Assembly (NCBI GenBank): GCA_029940245.1
Contig: JAOZRF010000139.1
Location: 1 to 7,167, forward strand
DNA length: 7,167 nucleotides
Direction of reading: 5' to 3'
Origin: Desulfobacula sp.
GTDB taxonomy: Bacteria; Desulfobacterota; Desulfobacteria; Desulfobacterales; Desulfobacteraceae
In this document: one piece after another, positions 1-6,631 of the stretch
Layout of the letters: each line of letters opens with the position of its first letter
Numbering within the stretch: position 1 is the stretch's first letter
Program-made: the position numbers and the translations under genes
The notes under the pieces: generated by a model
What the model was told of the DNA's origin: nothing
The model's input: the letters and a program-made list of their open reading frames with translations, nothing else
The model's database searches: none

Positions 1-917
1 ATGAATATCATGATGCTTACCCCGGAGCAGACAAATCAGGTTTGAATAACAATGCTTATACCAATTTAATGGTTATGTTTGTCATGGATCAGGCACTTAA
101 CCTGCAGCATGTTCTTCCTGAACAGGACTGGGAAAATTTAAGGCAAAAGCTTGGTATAGAAGACAGAGAACTGGATTTATGGAAAAAAATGAGTCGAAGG
201 ATGAAACTGGTATTCCATGAAGATGGCATTATCAGTCAGTTTGAGGGATATGAGGCCTTAAAGGAATTTAACTGGGATGGGTATAAAAAACGGTATGGAA
301 ATATCCAGCGTCTGGACAGGATTCTTGAAAAGGAAGGGGATAGTGCCAACAATTATAAGCTATGCAAGCAGCCGGATGTTTTAATGCTTTTTTATCTTTT
401 CAGTGCGGAAAAAATAAAAAAAATGTTTAATCGTCTTGATTATGTTGTTGGCGATGATTTTATTCAAAAAAATATCAACTATTATCTGAATCGAACTACA
501 AACGGGTCCTCGCTTGCATTGGTTATTCATGCCTGGGTTCAAGCCCGGCAGGCAAGAGAAGATTCCTGGGAATTTTTCAGTCAGGCACTTGAGACTGACA
601 TTGTTGGTGAGCAAAATGGAAGTATCAGGGAAGGTATTCACCTGGCTGCCATGTCAGGATGTATTGATATTCTCCAAAGGGGTTATGCAGGTCTGGAAAT
701 ACGAAGTGATATCCTTATTTTAAACCCAGTACTTCCAAAATCCATAAACCGCCTGAGTTTTCATATTCGATACAGAAAACACTGGCTTGATCTGGAAATT
801 ACTCAAAAAGAGGTTAAGGTTAAAAGTCTGAACAGCAGGGCAAGACCCATCACAATGATGATTAAAGATGAAATCATTAAATTATATCCAGGTAAGATGG
901 CAGTGGTCATTATATAA
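1..917 (+). CDS. Glycoside hydrolase family 65 protein (trehalose/kojibiose phosphorylase type), C-terminal part, 5' end outside window
   Basis: The reading frame is open from the left edge (codons begin at base 3), so this is the last 304 residues of a longer enzyme; a TTG at 42 is only an internal leucine codon. The first residues, EYHDAYPGAD, followed by NNNAYTN, match the GH65 block around the catalytic general acid, the Glu of the DEYH motif. The window therefore opens on the predicted catalytic residue itself. Further on are NGSSL (nt 501-515), corresponding to the phosphate-site loop of GH65 phosphorylases, and EGIHLAAMSG (nt 630-659) with QRGYAGLE, typical of the core. The tail is the usual beta-rich C-terminal domain. 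Family members break alpha-glucosyl linkages (trehalose, kojibiose, maltose, glucosylglycerol) with phosphate or, in some lineages, water; substrate and mechanism cannot be fixed here. Relatives are often fused to or beside beta-phosphoglucomutase, which would lie to the left. The GT20 gene follows on the same strand, probably in one operon. Confidence 0.88.
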   Translation, partial: EYHDAYPGADKSGLNNNAYTNLMVMFVMDQALNLQHVLPEQDWENLRQKLGIEDRELDLWKKMSRRMKLVFHEDGIISQFEGYEALKEFNWDGYKKRYGNIQRLDRILEKEGDSANNYKLCKQPDVLMLFYLFSAEKIKKMFNRLDYVVGDDFIQKNINYYLNRTTNGSSLALVIHAWVQARQAREDSWEFFSQALETDIVGEQNGSIREGIHLAAMSGCIDILQRGYAGLEIRSDILILNPVLPKSINRLSFHIRYRKHWLDLEITQKEVKVKSLNSRARPITMMIKDEIIKLYPGKMAVVII

Positions 918-939
918 AAGATATATTTACAAGAGCCCT

Positions 940-945
940 GGAAGG
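940..945 (+). promoter_or_regulatory. Shine-Dalgarno candidate for the GT20 gene, closer to an overlapping 5-codon mini-ORF
   Basis: GGAAGG is the only strong ribosome-binding motif in the 43-nt gap after the GH65 stop. It lies 7 nt before an ATG at 953 that opens a five-codon ORF (MKKWK, stop 968-970). It lies 15 nt before the ATG at 961, which is the start expected from family alignment. Spacing favours the mini-ORF, while homology favours 961. The mini-ORF overlaps the GT20 start in another frame, so re-initiation coupling is conceivable, but chance is also plausible. Confidence 0.45.
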
Positions 946-960
946 TATAAAGATGAAAAA

Positions 961-2451
961 ATGGAAATAAAAAGTCGCATTGTTATTGTATCCAACAGGC
1001 TGCCACTTATTTTAAAAAAATCTGAGGATGGAACAATAGAGGTTGGAAAAGGGGCAGGGGGACTTGTAACAGCAATGGCACCAGTACTGAAGAATCGAAA
1101 CGGCACCTGGATAGGCTGGCCCGGCTTTGTGCAAAAGGAAGATATTGATGACAATATGTTGCAGGTCATACAATCATCAGCTTCAGGATATAATGTTAAA
1201 CCTGTTATGCTTAACTCAGATGAGTTAAAAAATTATTACGAAGGTTTTTCCAATTCAATCCTATGGCCTCTTTTCCATGATTTTACTGATAAGTGCATTT
1301 TTTTACCTGAATACTGGAAAAGCTATCAGGCGATTAATAAAAAATTTGCATTGGTCGTGTGTCGGAATACAGATGACCAGGATTTTATCTGGGTGCATGA
1401 TTATCAATTGATACTTGTGGGTGCTCAATTGCGTAAAATGTACAAGAGAAATTCCATTGGTTTTTTTCTGCACATACCGTTTCCGCCCATTGATACTTTT
1501 GCCCGATGTCCATGGCGGTTTGAGCTTCTTTCCGCCATGTTGGAATACGATATCCTGGGTTTCCACACAATTCAGGACAAACGTAATTTTATCGGATGTA
1601 TCAAGAAAATCATTCAAGATGTGCAAATTGATAAAAAGGCAGAATCTAATGAGCGTGTAAGTGAATTAAGGTTAGGCAACAGAAAGGTTCGCATCGGAGT
1701 TTTTCCCATCAGCATTGATTATAATGAATTTTTTCTTAAAGCCTGGGATAGTAAAATCTATAAAAGGGCAAAGGAAATGCGAAGTAATGCCTCTGATACT
1801 AAAATATTACTGGGTGTTGATCGTCTGGATTATACCAAGGGCATACCTGAAAAGCTGAAAGCATTTCAAAGGTTTTTAACACTATTCCCAAAATTTCATA
1901 AAAAGGCGCATTTTATTCAGATTGTGGCCCCAAGCCGAAGGGAAATAACTGCCTATGCTGACCTGAAACTTAAGATAGAACAACTTGTGGGAGAGATTAA
2001 CGGCATATTTGGTACAAATGACTGGCTCCCAGTCCAGTATATGTTTAGAACTCTTGATCGAGATGAACTTATATCGCTTTACCGGACATGTGAGATTGCT
2101 TTTATTGCTCCGTTAAAAGATGGTATGAATCTTATTGCCAAGGAATATTGCGCCTGCAATATTGATGAAAAAGGTGTTTTAATACTCAGCGAATTCGCCG
2201 GGGCTGCCCAGCAGTTTTATCAGGATGCCATTTTAGTAAATCCCCATGATACTGAAGGCATGGCCAAAGCGATTTACAGAGCATTTAATATGCCTTTGGA
2301 GGAAAAAAACCAGCGAATGAGAAATCTTAGGGAAAATGTTAAAACTAAAGATGTATTCTGGTGGCTCAATTCTTTTTTAACGGCTGCCATTGAAAAGGAT
2401 TTGTCAAATTTTCCCCAGGCAGATGAATATTTTCCGTTTAAGATGGTATAA
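961..2451 (+). CDS. otsA: Trehalose-6-phosphate synthase family glycosyltransferase (GT20)
   Basis: A 496-aa retaining GT-B glycosyltransferase that transfers glucose from a nucleotide sugar to glucose-6-phosphate (or a related phosphorylated acceptor) in the cytoplasm, for compatible-solute synthesis. The frame is open back to an ATG at 868, but homology begins at MEIKSRIVIVSNRLP, so 961 was chosen. Family motifs appear in order: VSNRLP with R13, GGLV at 33-36, WIGWPG at 50-55, YYEGFSN..LW (Tyr92/93, W102), WVHDYQL with D147, GFFLHIPFP with H171, GVDRLDYTKG with R288 and K293, VAPSR with R326, KDGMNLIAKEY with D387 and E395, and LSEFAGAA. These match the sugar-phosphate- and UDP-binding residues of E. 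coli OtsA (474 aa), so it should be active. No phosphatase partner is visible. Glucosylglycerol-phosphate synthase, a GT20 relative, is an alternative that the sequence alone cannot exclude, particularly next to a GH65 enzyme. Confidence 0.9.
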   Translation: MEIKSRIVIVSNRLPLILKKSEDGTIEVGKGAGGLVTAMAPVLKNRNGTWIGWPGFVQKEDIDDNMLQVIQSSASGYNVKPVMLNSDELKNYYEGFSNSILWPLFHDFTDKCIFLPEYWKSYQAINKKFALVVCRNTDDQDFIWVHDYQLILVGAQLRKMYKRNSIGFFLHIPFPPIDTFARCPWRFELLSAMLEYDILGFHTIQDKRNFIGCIKKIIQDVQIDKKAESNERVSELRLGNRKVRIGVFPISIDYNEFFLKAWDSKIYKRAKEMRSNASDTKILLGVDRLDYTKGIPEKLKAFQRFLTLFPKFHKKAHFIQIVAPSRREITAYADLKLKIEQLVGEINGIFGTNDWLPVQYMFRTLDRDELISLYRTCEIAFIAPLKDGMNLIAKEYCACNIDEKGVLILSEFAGAAQQFYQDAILVNPHDTEGMAKAIYRAFNMPLEEKNQRMRNLRENVKTKDVFWWLNSFLTAAIEKDLSNFPQADEYFPFKMV

Positions 2452-2480
2452 AAGAAAAGAGACTCAAAACCTGGTGTCTC
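2451..2480 (-). terminator. Candidate Rho-independent terminator for leftward transcription
   Basis: GAGAC (2459-2463) pairs with GTCTC (2476-2480), with one further C-G pair after a mismatch. Read on the minus strand, the hairpin is followed directly by a T-rich tail (TTTTCTTTT, from the complement of 2451-2458). On the plus strand the tail is mixed, so the element suits the minus-strand ORF at 2562-2930 better than the GT20 gene, although it lies just past the GT20 stop. The stem is short. Confidence 0.4.
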
Positions 2481-2561
2481 CTGTTTATATACAGAGTGTA
2501 ACCTGTTTGTGACAAAATTCCGGTACAATTTTTTATAAATTCGGTCGTGCCCCCTGGAAAT

Positions 2562-2930
2562 TCATTCACTGTGCAAAAGAAATGACAGCGTGGCTGGTAC
2601 AGTGAGCCCGAAACGCATCCATTTAAAAGCTTCCAGGCTATTTTGAAGAACATTCTTTCCCACTCGTGCCATAAAGATATTTTCACGTTTTAGACAAATA
2701 TTGGGCTCGTTGGTTGGAAATTTCAGAAATCCGAAGCCGGCATAAAGATGAATCAGGATATTTCTGTATGACTGAACGTTTAATCCGGAATAATCCAGAT
2801 CCCATGTCCAGGAATAGGCAGTGAGATAAACGATTTTTTCTTCTAATTCAGGATCCGAGAGAAGATGGGCGAGAAGGTGCCGTGTAATCCCATTGTTTCT
2901 GAGTCCCCGTAATATTTCAACAGGTTTCAA
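2562..2930 (-). CDS. Orphan minus-strand ORF, 122 aa, function unknown; possibly a 5'-truncated gene remnant
   Basis: I do not recognise this protein. It reads as a plausible soluble protein, with charged and hydrophobic residues mixed as in real coding sequence: LLSDPELEEKIVYLTAYSWT near residues 23-42, then an aromatic stretch with ILIHLYAGFGFLKFP. The opposite strand has no convincing gene. A terminator-like hairpin with a T tail lies about 80 nt beyond its stop on the same strand, which supports past or present transcription. The start is poor: the first usable codon is a TTG with no Shine-Dalgarno, and the frame stays open for 14 more codons upstream to a TAA without a better start. A nearby ATG (MGIVHIETC, then stop) lies in another frame about 25 nt upstream, so an N-terminal frameshift is possible. 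It converges on the GT20 gene and sits in a stretch containing another broken gene. Confidence 0.4.
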   Translation of the reverse strand: MKPVEILRGLRNNGITRHLLAHLLSDPELEEKIVYLTAYSWTWDLDYSGLNVQSYRNILIHLYAGFGFLKFPTNEPNICLKRENIFMARVGKNVLQNSLEAFKWMRFGLTVPATLSFLLHSE

Positions 2931-3255
2931 TGTGAACGATACCCATTTTTGTTTTGATAGATTCGTTAATTTTTATTTTTTCCTTTCAGTTATTAAGGTT
3001 AACAATCACTGTTAAAAATAACAGCAATAATAATGCCATGATCCTAAATCTATATTATAAGTGTGTTAAAAATTACTTTGGAGATTTGTAACAGTTTTTT
3101 ATGTGATGATTTTTGTATTTTTTTATGGATTGATTTCATCAGTACTGAGTGTCAGTTTTTTTTACAGGTTGAAAAAATATTGTTTGGTTTGTTTCATGTG
3201 CGGTTGATTTTTTATTACGTTTTAAAGTCTCAGATACCTATTTAACAATACGCTT
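2931..3255. other. AT-rich intergenic stretch with repeated T-tracts, no supported gene
   Basis: This roughly 325-nt gap is very AT-rich. It carries several homopolymeric T-runs of 5 to 9 (about 3095-3100, 3118-3124, 3155-3163, 3206-3212). The one plus-strand ORF (3063-3245, 60 aa) is rich in Phe, Leu and Ile because of the T-runs and has no ribosome-binding site, so I do not call it. Any promoters for the minus-strand ORF or for the ancestral CBS-ACT gene should lie here, but I could not single one out. Confidence 0.5.
3009..3024. repeat. Perfect short inverted repeat, operator-like
   Basis: CTGTTA and TAACAG flank AAAA, giving a perfect 6-bp dyad with a 4-nt spacer. A GTTAAC palindrome lies just before it at 2998-3003, and the GTTAA core recurs in both. 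It is upstream of the minus-strand ORF and could be a repressor site. In DNA this AT-rich, short dyads also arise by chance. Confidence 0.3.
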
Positions 3256-3761
3256 ATGAATTTTTTACAAAATGGCACGACATTTGCTGGTATCAGGTTA
3301 AGCAAGGATAGGCACCAGGCAAAAACTTTGTTACTAATGACACCAAAAATATTGGAGGCAGGAAATGATGAAGCTGCCGGAATCATGTTGAGTAACGGGA
3401 TATCCGGAATACCCGTGGTTTCAAATAGGGGTAAAATGGAGGGGATTATAACAAAAAGTGATATTTTCCGGTGTTTTGTATCTTTTACAGGAATCGCAAA
3501 TAAGGGGCAGGTTTTTGCATTTAATCTACAGGAAAAGCCCGGCATTATAAAAAATTTAACAGATATGATCAGGAGCAGCGGCGGTCGACTGTGCAGTATC
3601 ATGACCTCCTATGATGATATTGAAGAAGGGTTAGAAAAGTGTTTTTCCATACATTTGATATTGATCCTTCAAGTTTTGACGGCCTGGTTGAAAAATTTCA
3701 TGGAACAGGTGAACTGATTTATGTGGCGGACCTTTCACTGGGATTTCGGAAGATATTTTAA
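3256..3761 (+). pseudogene. Broken CBS-ACT domain protein (AcuB-like)
   Basis: Intact members of this family carry two CBS domains (adenosine-ligand sensors) and a C-terminal ACT domain, about 210-230 aa in total. Here most of CBS1 is missing. The recognisable part starts near residue 28 with MTPKILEA, then NGISGIPVV (48-55) and GIITKSDIFR (63-72), which form CBS2. The ACT domain follows with FAFNLQEKPGIIKNLTDMIR and GGRLCSIMTSYDD. After Glu-Lys at residue 128 the frame drifts into unrelated sequence and stops at 3717. Reading frame 0 from 3639 instead restores the family ending (VFFHTFDIDPSSFDG..., then GELIYVADLS), stopping at 3761. A run of four A at 3635-3638 where five would keep frame explains this as a one-base deletion. 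No Shine-Dalgarno precedes the ATG at 3256. It is therefore a decayed gene, or a sequencing error in the A-run added to a true 5' loss. Confidence 0.8.
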
Positions 3762-3785
3762 AAAGATAGCGGAGAATTGCAATGA

Positions 3786-3932
3786 ATCATTACCGCCTAT
3801 GAAAGAAAACCCGATCTTTACTATATTTGTCATGAAGCAAATCATTGTTTGGGAAAAAGGGTTGCATTGTTGACTCCTAAGCATTGCGTTTCTGCGTTTC
3901 TGCATTTTTTTTTTGATATTAAAATATTATAA
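3786..3932 (+). other. Possible coding remnant after the broken CBS-ACT gene (48 codons, no start)
   Basis: In the same frame as the restored ACT-domain tail, two stops (3759-3761, 3783-3785) are followed by an open stretch that begins IITAYERKPDLYYICHEAN and continues through GKRVALLTP before dissolving into poly-Phe over a T-run. The first 30 or so codons look like genuine protein, but there is no start codon or ribosome-binding site and I do not recognise the family. It may be a leftover of a second gene from the same lost cluster, or chance. Confidence 0.25.
3886..3909. repeat. Short tandem repeat (8-bp unit) running into a T10 tract
   Basis: GCGTTTCT occurs twice in tandem (3886-3901), followed by a degenerate third unit GCATTTTT that merges with a ten-base T-run (3905-3914). 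No stable hairpin precedes the T-run, so I do not call it a terminator. It is a plausible slippage site in non-coding DNA. Confidence 0.5.
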
Positions 3933-4113
3933 TCCATTGATATTATACTATTTTATTTATTTTTTAGAGGAAAATATATCCTGGCATTTATTTTGCTATA
4001 TAGAAAATAATGACAGCAAAGGCGCTTAGCTGATAAAAGCATGCATTATCAATTGTTTTTGTCATGATTTATATTAATTTTTATTCTTTATAACATAGCA
4101 AGGAGGTAATCAA
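3933..4113. other. AT-rich leader of the cstA operon
   Basis: This stretch is very AT-rich, with the octamer ATATTATA-like pattern repeated near 3924-3948. It shows no ORF and no clear transcription-factor dyad such as a CRP site. It should contain the operon promoter; a candidate is given separately. Confidence 0.4.
4059..4087 (+). promoter_or_regulatory. Candidate sigma-70 type promoter for the cstA operon
   Basis: TTGTCA (4059-4064, five of six to TTGACA) is followed after 17 nt by TATTCT (4082-4087, four of six to TATAAT). This predicts a transcript start near 4093-4095 and a leader of about 20 nt carrying the Shine-Dalgarno at 4101-4106. The -10 is weak, and other AT-rich hexamers (TATATT at 4070, TATAAC at 4089) compete. 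Confidence 0.35.
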
Positions 4114-5832
4114 ATGAGTGCGCTAATTATCATGGTTGTTGCGTTTATAGGTTATATTCTGATGTATAATCTGTATGGCAAATTCATTGGTCAGAAAATT
4201 TTTAAGTTATCCCAGGCGGCAACGGTTCCTTCAGTTGAATTGGAAGATGGTACTGATTATGTTCCCACGAAAAAGGAAGTGATTTTCGGGCATCATTTTA
4301 CGTCCATTGCCGGAACCGGGCCCATTGTCGGACCCGCTATCGCTATTATCTGGGGATGGGTACCTGCATTGATATGGGTATTTTTCGGAAGCATTTTCAT
4401 GGGAGCGGTTCATGATTTTGGTGCCTTGATTATCTCCATGAGAAACCAGGGCAAATCCATTGCGGATTATACTTCAAAATATGTCAATGCCCGCACCCGG
4501 TTTCTCTTTTTTTTAATCGTATTTTTAGAGTTATGGATTGTGATTGCCATCTTCGGACTGGTCATTGCCGTGGTCTTTGCCATGTATCCGGCAGCGGTAT
4601 TCCCGGTCTGGTGTGAGGTCGCCATTGCTCTTTGGCTTGGATATGCGGTTTATAAACAGGGAAAAAGCGTCATGGCCTTGTCCATTATTGCTGTGATTGT
4701 AATGTATATCACGGTGCTCATCGGTGTTTATATTCCCATTAAAATGCCGGTTATTGCAGGTGTTCCGCCTACTGGTGTATGGACGATTATTCTCTTGATC
4801 TATGCATTTATTGCTTCTACTCTTCCGGTAACAACCCTGCTACAGCCCCGTGACTTTATCAACTCTCATCAGTTGTTGATTGCCATGGCTCTGCTGATTC
4901 TAGGAGTGTTCTTTTCTGCCTTTGGCGGGAATCTTCACATTGTTGCCCCGGCAGTTCAGATGGCTCCTGCCAAGGCCCCGCCCATGTGGCCTTTTCTGTT
5001 TATTACCATTGCCTGCGGCGCTATTTCAGGGTTTCATTCCCTGGTCTCTTCAGGTACCTCTTCCAAACAGGTCAGGAATGAAAGCGATTCTCTGTTTGTC
5101 GGATATGGTTCCATGCTCATGGAAGGGGCGCTTGCCACTTTGGTGATCATTGCTGTTTCCGCCGGAATAGGTATGGGGTATGTGACCAAATCAGGTGAAA
5201 CCCTGATGGGAGTGGCAGCCTGGACAACCCATTATTCTTCCTGGGCAGCAGCAGCCGGCCTTGGCTCTAAAATAGCGGCTTTTGTGTACGGATCTGCCAA
5301 TATGATTGCCTCCACGGGATTGCCCAACATTTTTGGTCTGGCTATCATGGGTGTATTTGTGGCATCTTTTGCCGGAACCACCCTTGATACAGCCACTCGT
5401 ATCCAGCGCTATATTGTTTCTGAGCTTTTCGGCAGTTTTAAAATGAATTATCTTACCGGTAAATATGTGGCCACTTTTATAGCTGTGGCAACTGCATTGG
5501 CACTTGCCTTTGCAACAGGCGCCGGTGGAAAGGGTGCGCTAAAACTTTGGCCTTTGTTTGGTGCGGTCAACCAGACCCTTGCAGGACTTGCCCTGATCAT
5601 TATTACCTTGTACCTGAAAACCAAAGGCGGTATGAAATACTTGATAGCGGGTATTCCGGCTGTATTAATGATGTTTATGACCATTTGGGCACTTATACTG
5701 AATCAGAATTCGTTCGGTAACGCCAATAATATGATGCTCCAGGTAATTAATGGAGTGATACTTCTCCTGGCTATCTGGATCACTGTTGAAGGACTCATAA
5801 AATTTATGAGCATGAAATCCGAAGCCCGATGA
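4114..5832 (+). CDS. cstA: Carbon starvation protein CstA family transporter
   Basis: A 572-aa polytopic inner-membrane carrier. E. coli CstA and its paralogue BtsT (YjiY) are about 700 aa and are linked to peptide and pyruvate uptake; this is the shorter version. An ideal Shine-Dalgarno (AGGAGG, 4101-4106) lies 7 nt before the ATG. Family signatures are GHHFTSIAGTGPIVGPAIA (residues 59-77), FMGAVHDFGALIISMR (95-110) with GKSIADYT, STLPVTTLLQPRDFI, GAISGFHSLVSSGTSSKQ, YGSMLMEGALA and FVASFAGTTLDTATRIQRYI. Hydrophobic segments run throughout, suggesting well over a dozen transmembrane helices. The gene appears intact. The usual small partner (YbdD/YjiX type) is not recognisable downstream; instead come two unknown proteins and an ArsA-like ATPase on the same strand. 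The substrate is inferred only from the family: pyruvate, small peptides or another organic acid. Confidence 0.95.
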   Translation: MSALIIMVVAFIGYILMYNLYGKFIGQKIFKLSQAATVPSVELEDGTDYVPTKKEVIFGHHFTSIAGTGPIVGPAIAIIWGWVPALIWVFFGSIFMGAVHDFGALIISMRNQGKSIADYTSKYVNARTRFLFFLIVFLELWIVIAIFGLVIAVVFAMYPAAVFPVWCEVAIALWLGYAVYKQGKSVMALSIIAVIVMYITVLIGVYIPIKMPVIAGVPPTGVWTIILLIYAFIASTLPVTTLLQPRDFINSHQLLIAMALLILGVFFSAFGGNLHIVAPAVQMAPAKAPPMWPFLFITIACGAISGFHSLVSSGTSSKQVRNESDSLFVGYGSMLMEGALATLVIIAVSAGIGMGYVTKSGETLMGVAAWTTHYSSWAAAAGLGSKIAAFVYGSANMIASTGLPNIFGLAIMGVFVASFAGTTLDTATRIQRYIVSELFGSFKMNYLTGKYVATFIAVATALALAFATGAGGKGALKLWPLFGAVNQTLAGLALIIITLYLKTKGGMKYLIAGIPAVLMMFMTIWALILNQNSFGNANNMMLQVINGVILLLAIWITVEGLIKFMSMKSEAR

Positions 5833-5840
5833 TATAGTTT

Positions 5841-5873
5841 ATGAGTCGGGAGAAATTATTTCTCCCGGCTCAT
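5841..5873 (+). promoter_or_regulatory. Strong intercistronic RNA hairpin between cstA and the next gene
   Basis: An almost perfect 15-bp stem with a 3-nt loop (TTA, 5856-5858). CGGGAGAAA (5847-5855) pairs with TTTCTCCCG, a U-G wobble follows at 5846/5868, and ATGAG (5841-5845) pairs with CTCAT (5869-5873). It starts 8 nt after the cstA stop. No U-tract follows, so it is not a standard intrinsic terminator. The hairpin ends 5 nt before the Shine-Dalgarno (GAGG, 5879-5882) of the next gene. It may protect the cstA mRNA 3' end, cause partial termination, or tune translation of the downstream genes. Confidence 0.8.
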
Positions 5874-5886
5874 ACAATGAGGTTAT

Positions 5887-6318
5887 ATGCAACCCATACT
5901 TAAACGACAATATATTATAGTGCTTTTACCGGCAGTGGGCCTTTTTCTGACTTTTGGCCTGGCAAGACAATTAAACTTTATCACGCCCGGGCAGTTTGTC
6001 ATTCCTTCTGTTCTGCATTCAATGGTGTTTATCTTATCCGCCATTACTGCCATTGCAGGTCCCCTTTTTTTCAGGACGCTTTTTGCCCATTCCATGCGCA
6101 AGCAAACTCAGGTTCCAGCCAAAGAATTTTTGTCTTTTCAAAGAAAAATTTTATGGATATCAATGATCACGCCATATTTTGCTTTTATAGCTGTTTTATG
6201 CGATTTCCCCAGATTTTTTGCAGCCGCTATCGTACTGATGACCCTGTATGCAGTGTACTATTATTTCCCGTCTCAAAAGCGGATCAATTTTGATCAAAAG
6301 ATATTCAGGGTAAAATGA
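5887..6318 (+). CDS. Predicted four-helix inner-membrane protein, function unknown
   Basis: 143 aa. I do not recognise the family. Hydropathy by eye gives four transmembrane segments at about residues 9-26, 42-62, 88-105 and 108-127. A positively charged loop lies between helices 2 and 3 (HSMRKQ, then KEF..FQRK), with a basic C-terminus (KRINFDQKIFRVK), which by the positive-inside rule places the termini and this loop in the cytoplasm. The ATG has GAGG 4 nt upstream, next to the intercistronic hairpin. It lies 54 nt after cstA and overlaps the following gene by 4 nt, so it is co-transcribed with both. It could be an accessory subunit of the CstA carrier or a membrane anchor for the ArsA-like ATPase; both are inference. 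Confidence 0.75.
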   Translation: MQPILKRQYIIVLLPAVGLFLTFGLARQLNFITPGQFVIPSVLHSMVFILSAITAIAGPLFFRTLFAHSMRKQTQVPAKEFLSFQRKILWISMITPYFAFIAVLCDFPRFFAAAIVLMTLYAVYYYFPSQKRINFDQKIFRVK

Positions 6319-6626
6319 ACAGACCAGGGACATATATCCTTGATATCATTGGAAGAATGAAAAACCGTCTTGCCGGCATCTGGCAGGTGGCTGACGAGGT
6401 GGCAAGAAGCAAGGCCATTGGAACTGTTGAGGCGGAATTAGAAGAGCTGGAATATATTTTTGCTGTTTTGGTACAAGGAACATTCATTGGTATGCCGTCT
6501 CCACCAGTACAAATCTCTATGGATCTTCTTCCGTTGATGGAAAAGGATTTGATTTTACTTCTTGAAAGGGTGGATACAGCCAATGAACCATTATCCAGGC
6601 TGTTTTCCGTATTTGATATAGGATAA
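6315..6626 (+). CDS. Small helical protein of unknown function, translationally coupled
   Basis: 103 aa, no family recognised. Its ATG overlaps the stop of the preceding gene in an ATGA junction, with CAGGG 4 nt upstream, so coupled translation is likely. The sequence is free of transmembrane segments and predicted mostly helical. A basic N-terminal third (IIGRMKNRLAGIW) is followed by an acidic helix (VEAELEELEYIF), a loop with MPSPP near residues 60-64, then another helical stretch (LLPLMEKDLILLLERVD). The length and charge pattern would suit a small adaptor binding the ATPase whose gene starts 5 nt after its stop, but nothing in the sequence proves that. Confidence 0.75.
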   Translation: MNRPGTYILDIIGRMKNRLAGIWQVADEVARSKAIGTVEAELEELEYIFAVLVQGTFIGMPSPPVQISMDLLPLMEKDLILLLERVDTANEPLSRLFSVFDIG

Positions 6627-6631
6627 AAATC

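Noticed and set aside
868..960. Upstream start giving a 527-aa GT20 protein
   Set aside because: The extra 31 residues overlap the GH65 gene, resemble no family N-terminus, and lie before the conserved VIVSNRLP block.
2481..2494. CTGT/ACAG dyad after the GT20 stop as a second terminator
   Set aside because: It has only four base pairs around an AT loop, with no U-tract.
2438..2686. 82-aa minus-strand ORF overlapping the 122-aa ORF
   Set aside because: It overlaps the GT20 end and the better minus-strand ORF, has a composition unlike a normal protein, and has no start signal.
3063..3245. 60-aa plus-strand ORF
   Set aside because: Its composition is driven by T-runs (Phe, Leu, Ile), and it has no ribosome-binding site or recognisable domain.
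3222..3602. 126-aa minus-strand ORF
   Set aside because: It lies antisense to the CBS-ACT remnant, whose plus-strand domain match is clear; it is a reverse-frame shadow.
3894..3914. T10 tract considered as a terminator
   Set aside because: The upstream GCGTTTCT repeat does not fold into a stable GC-rich hairpin.
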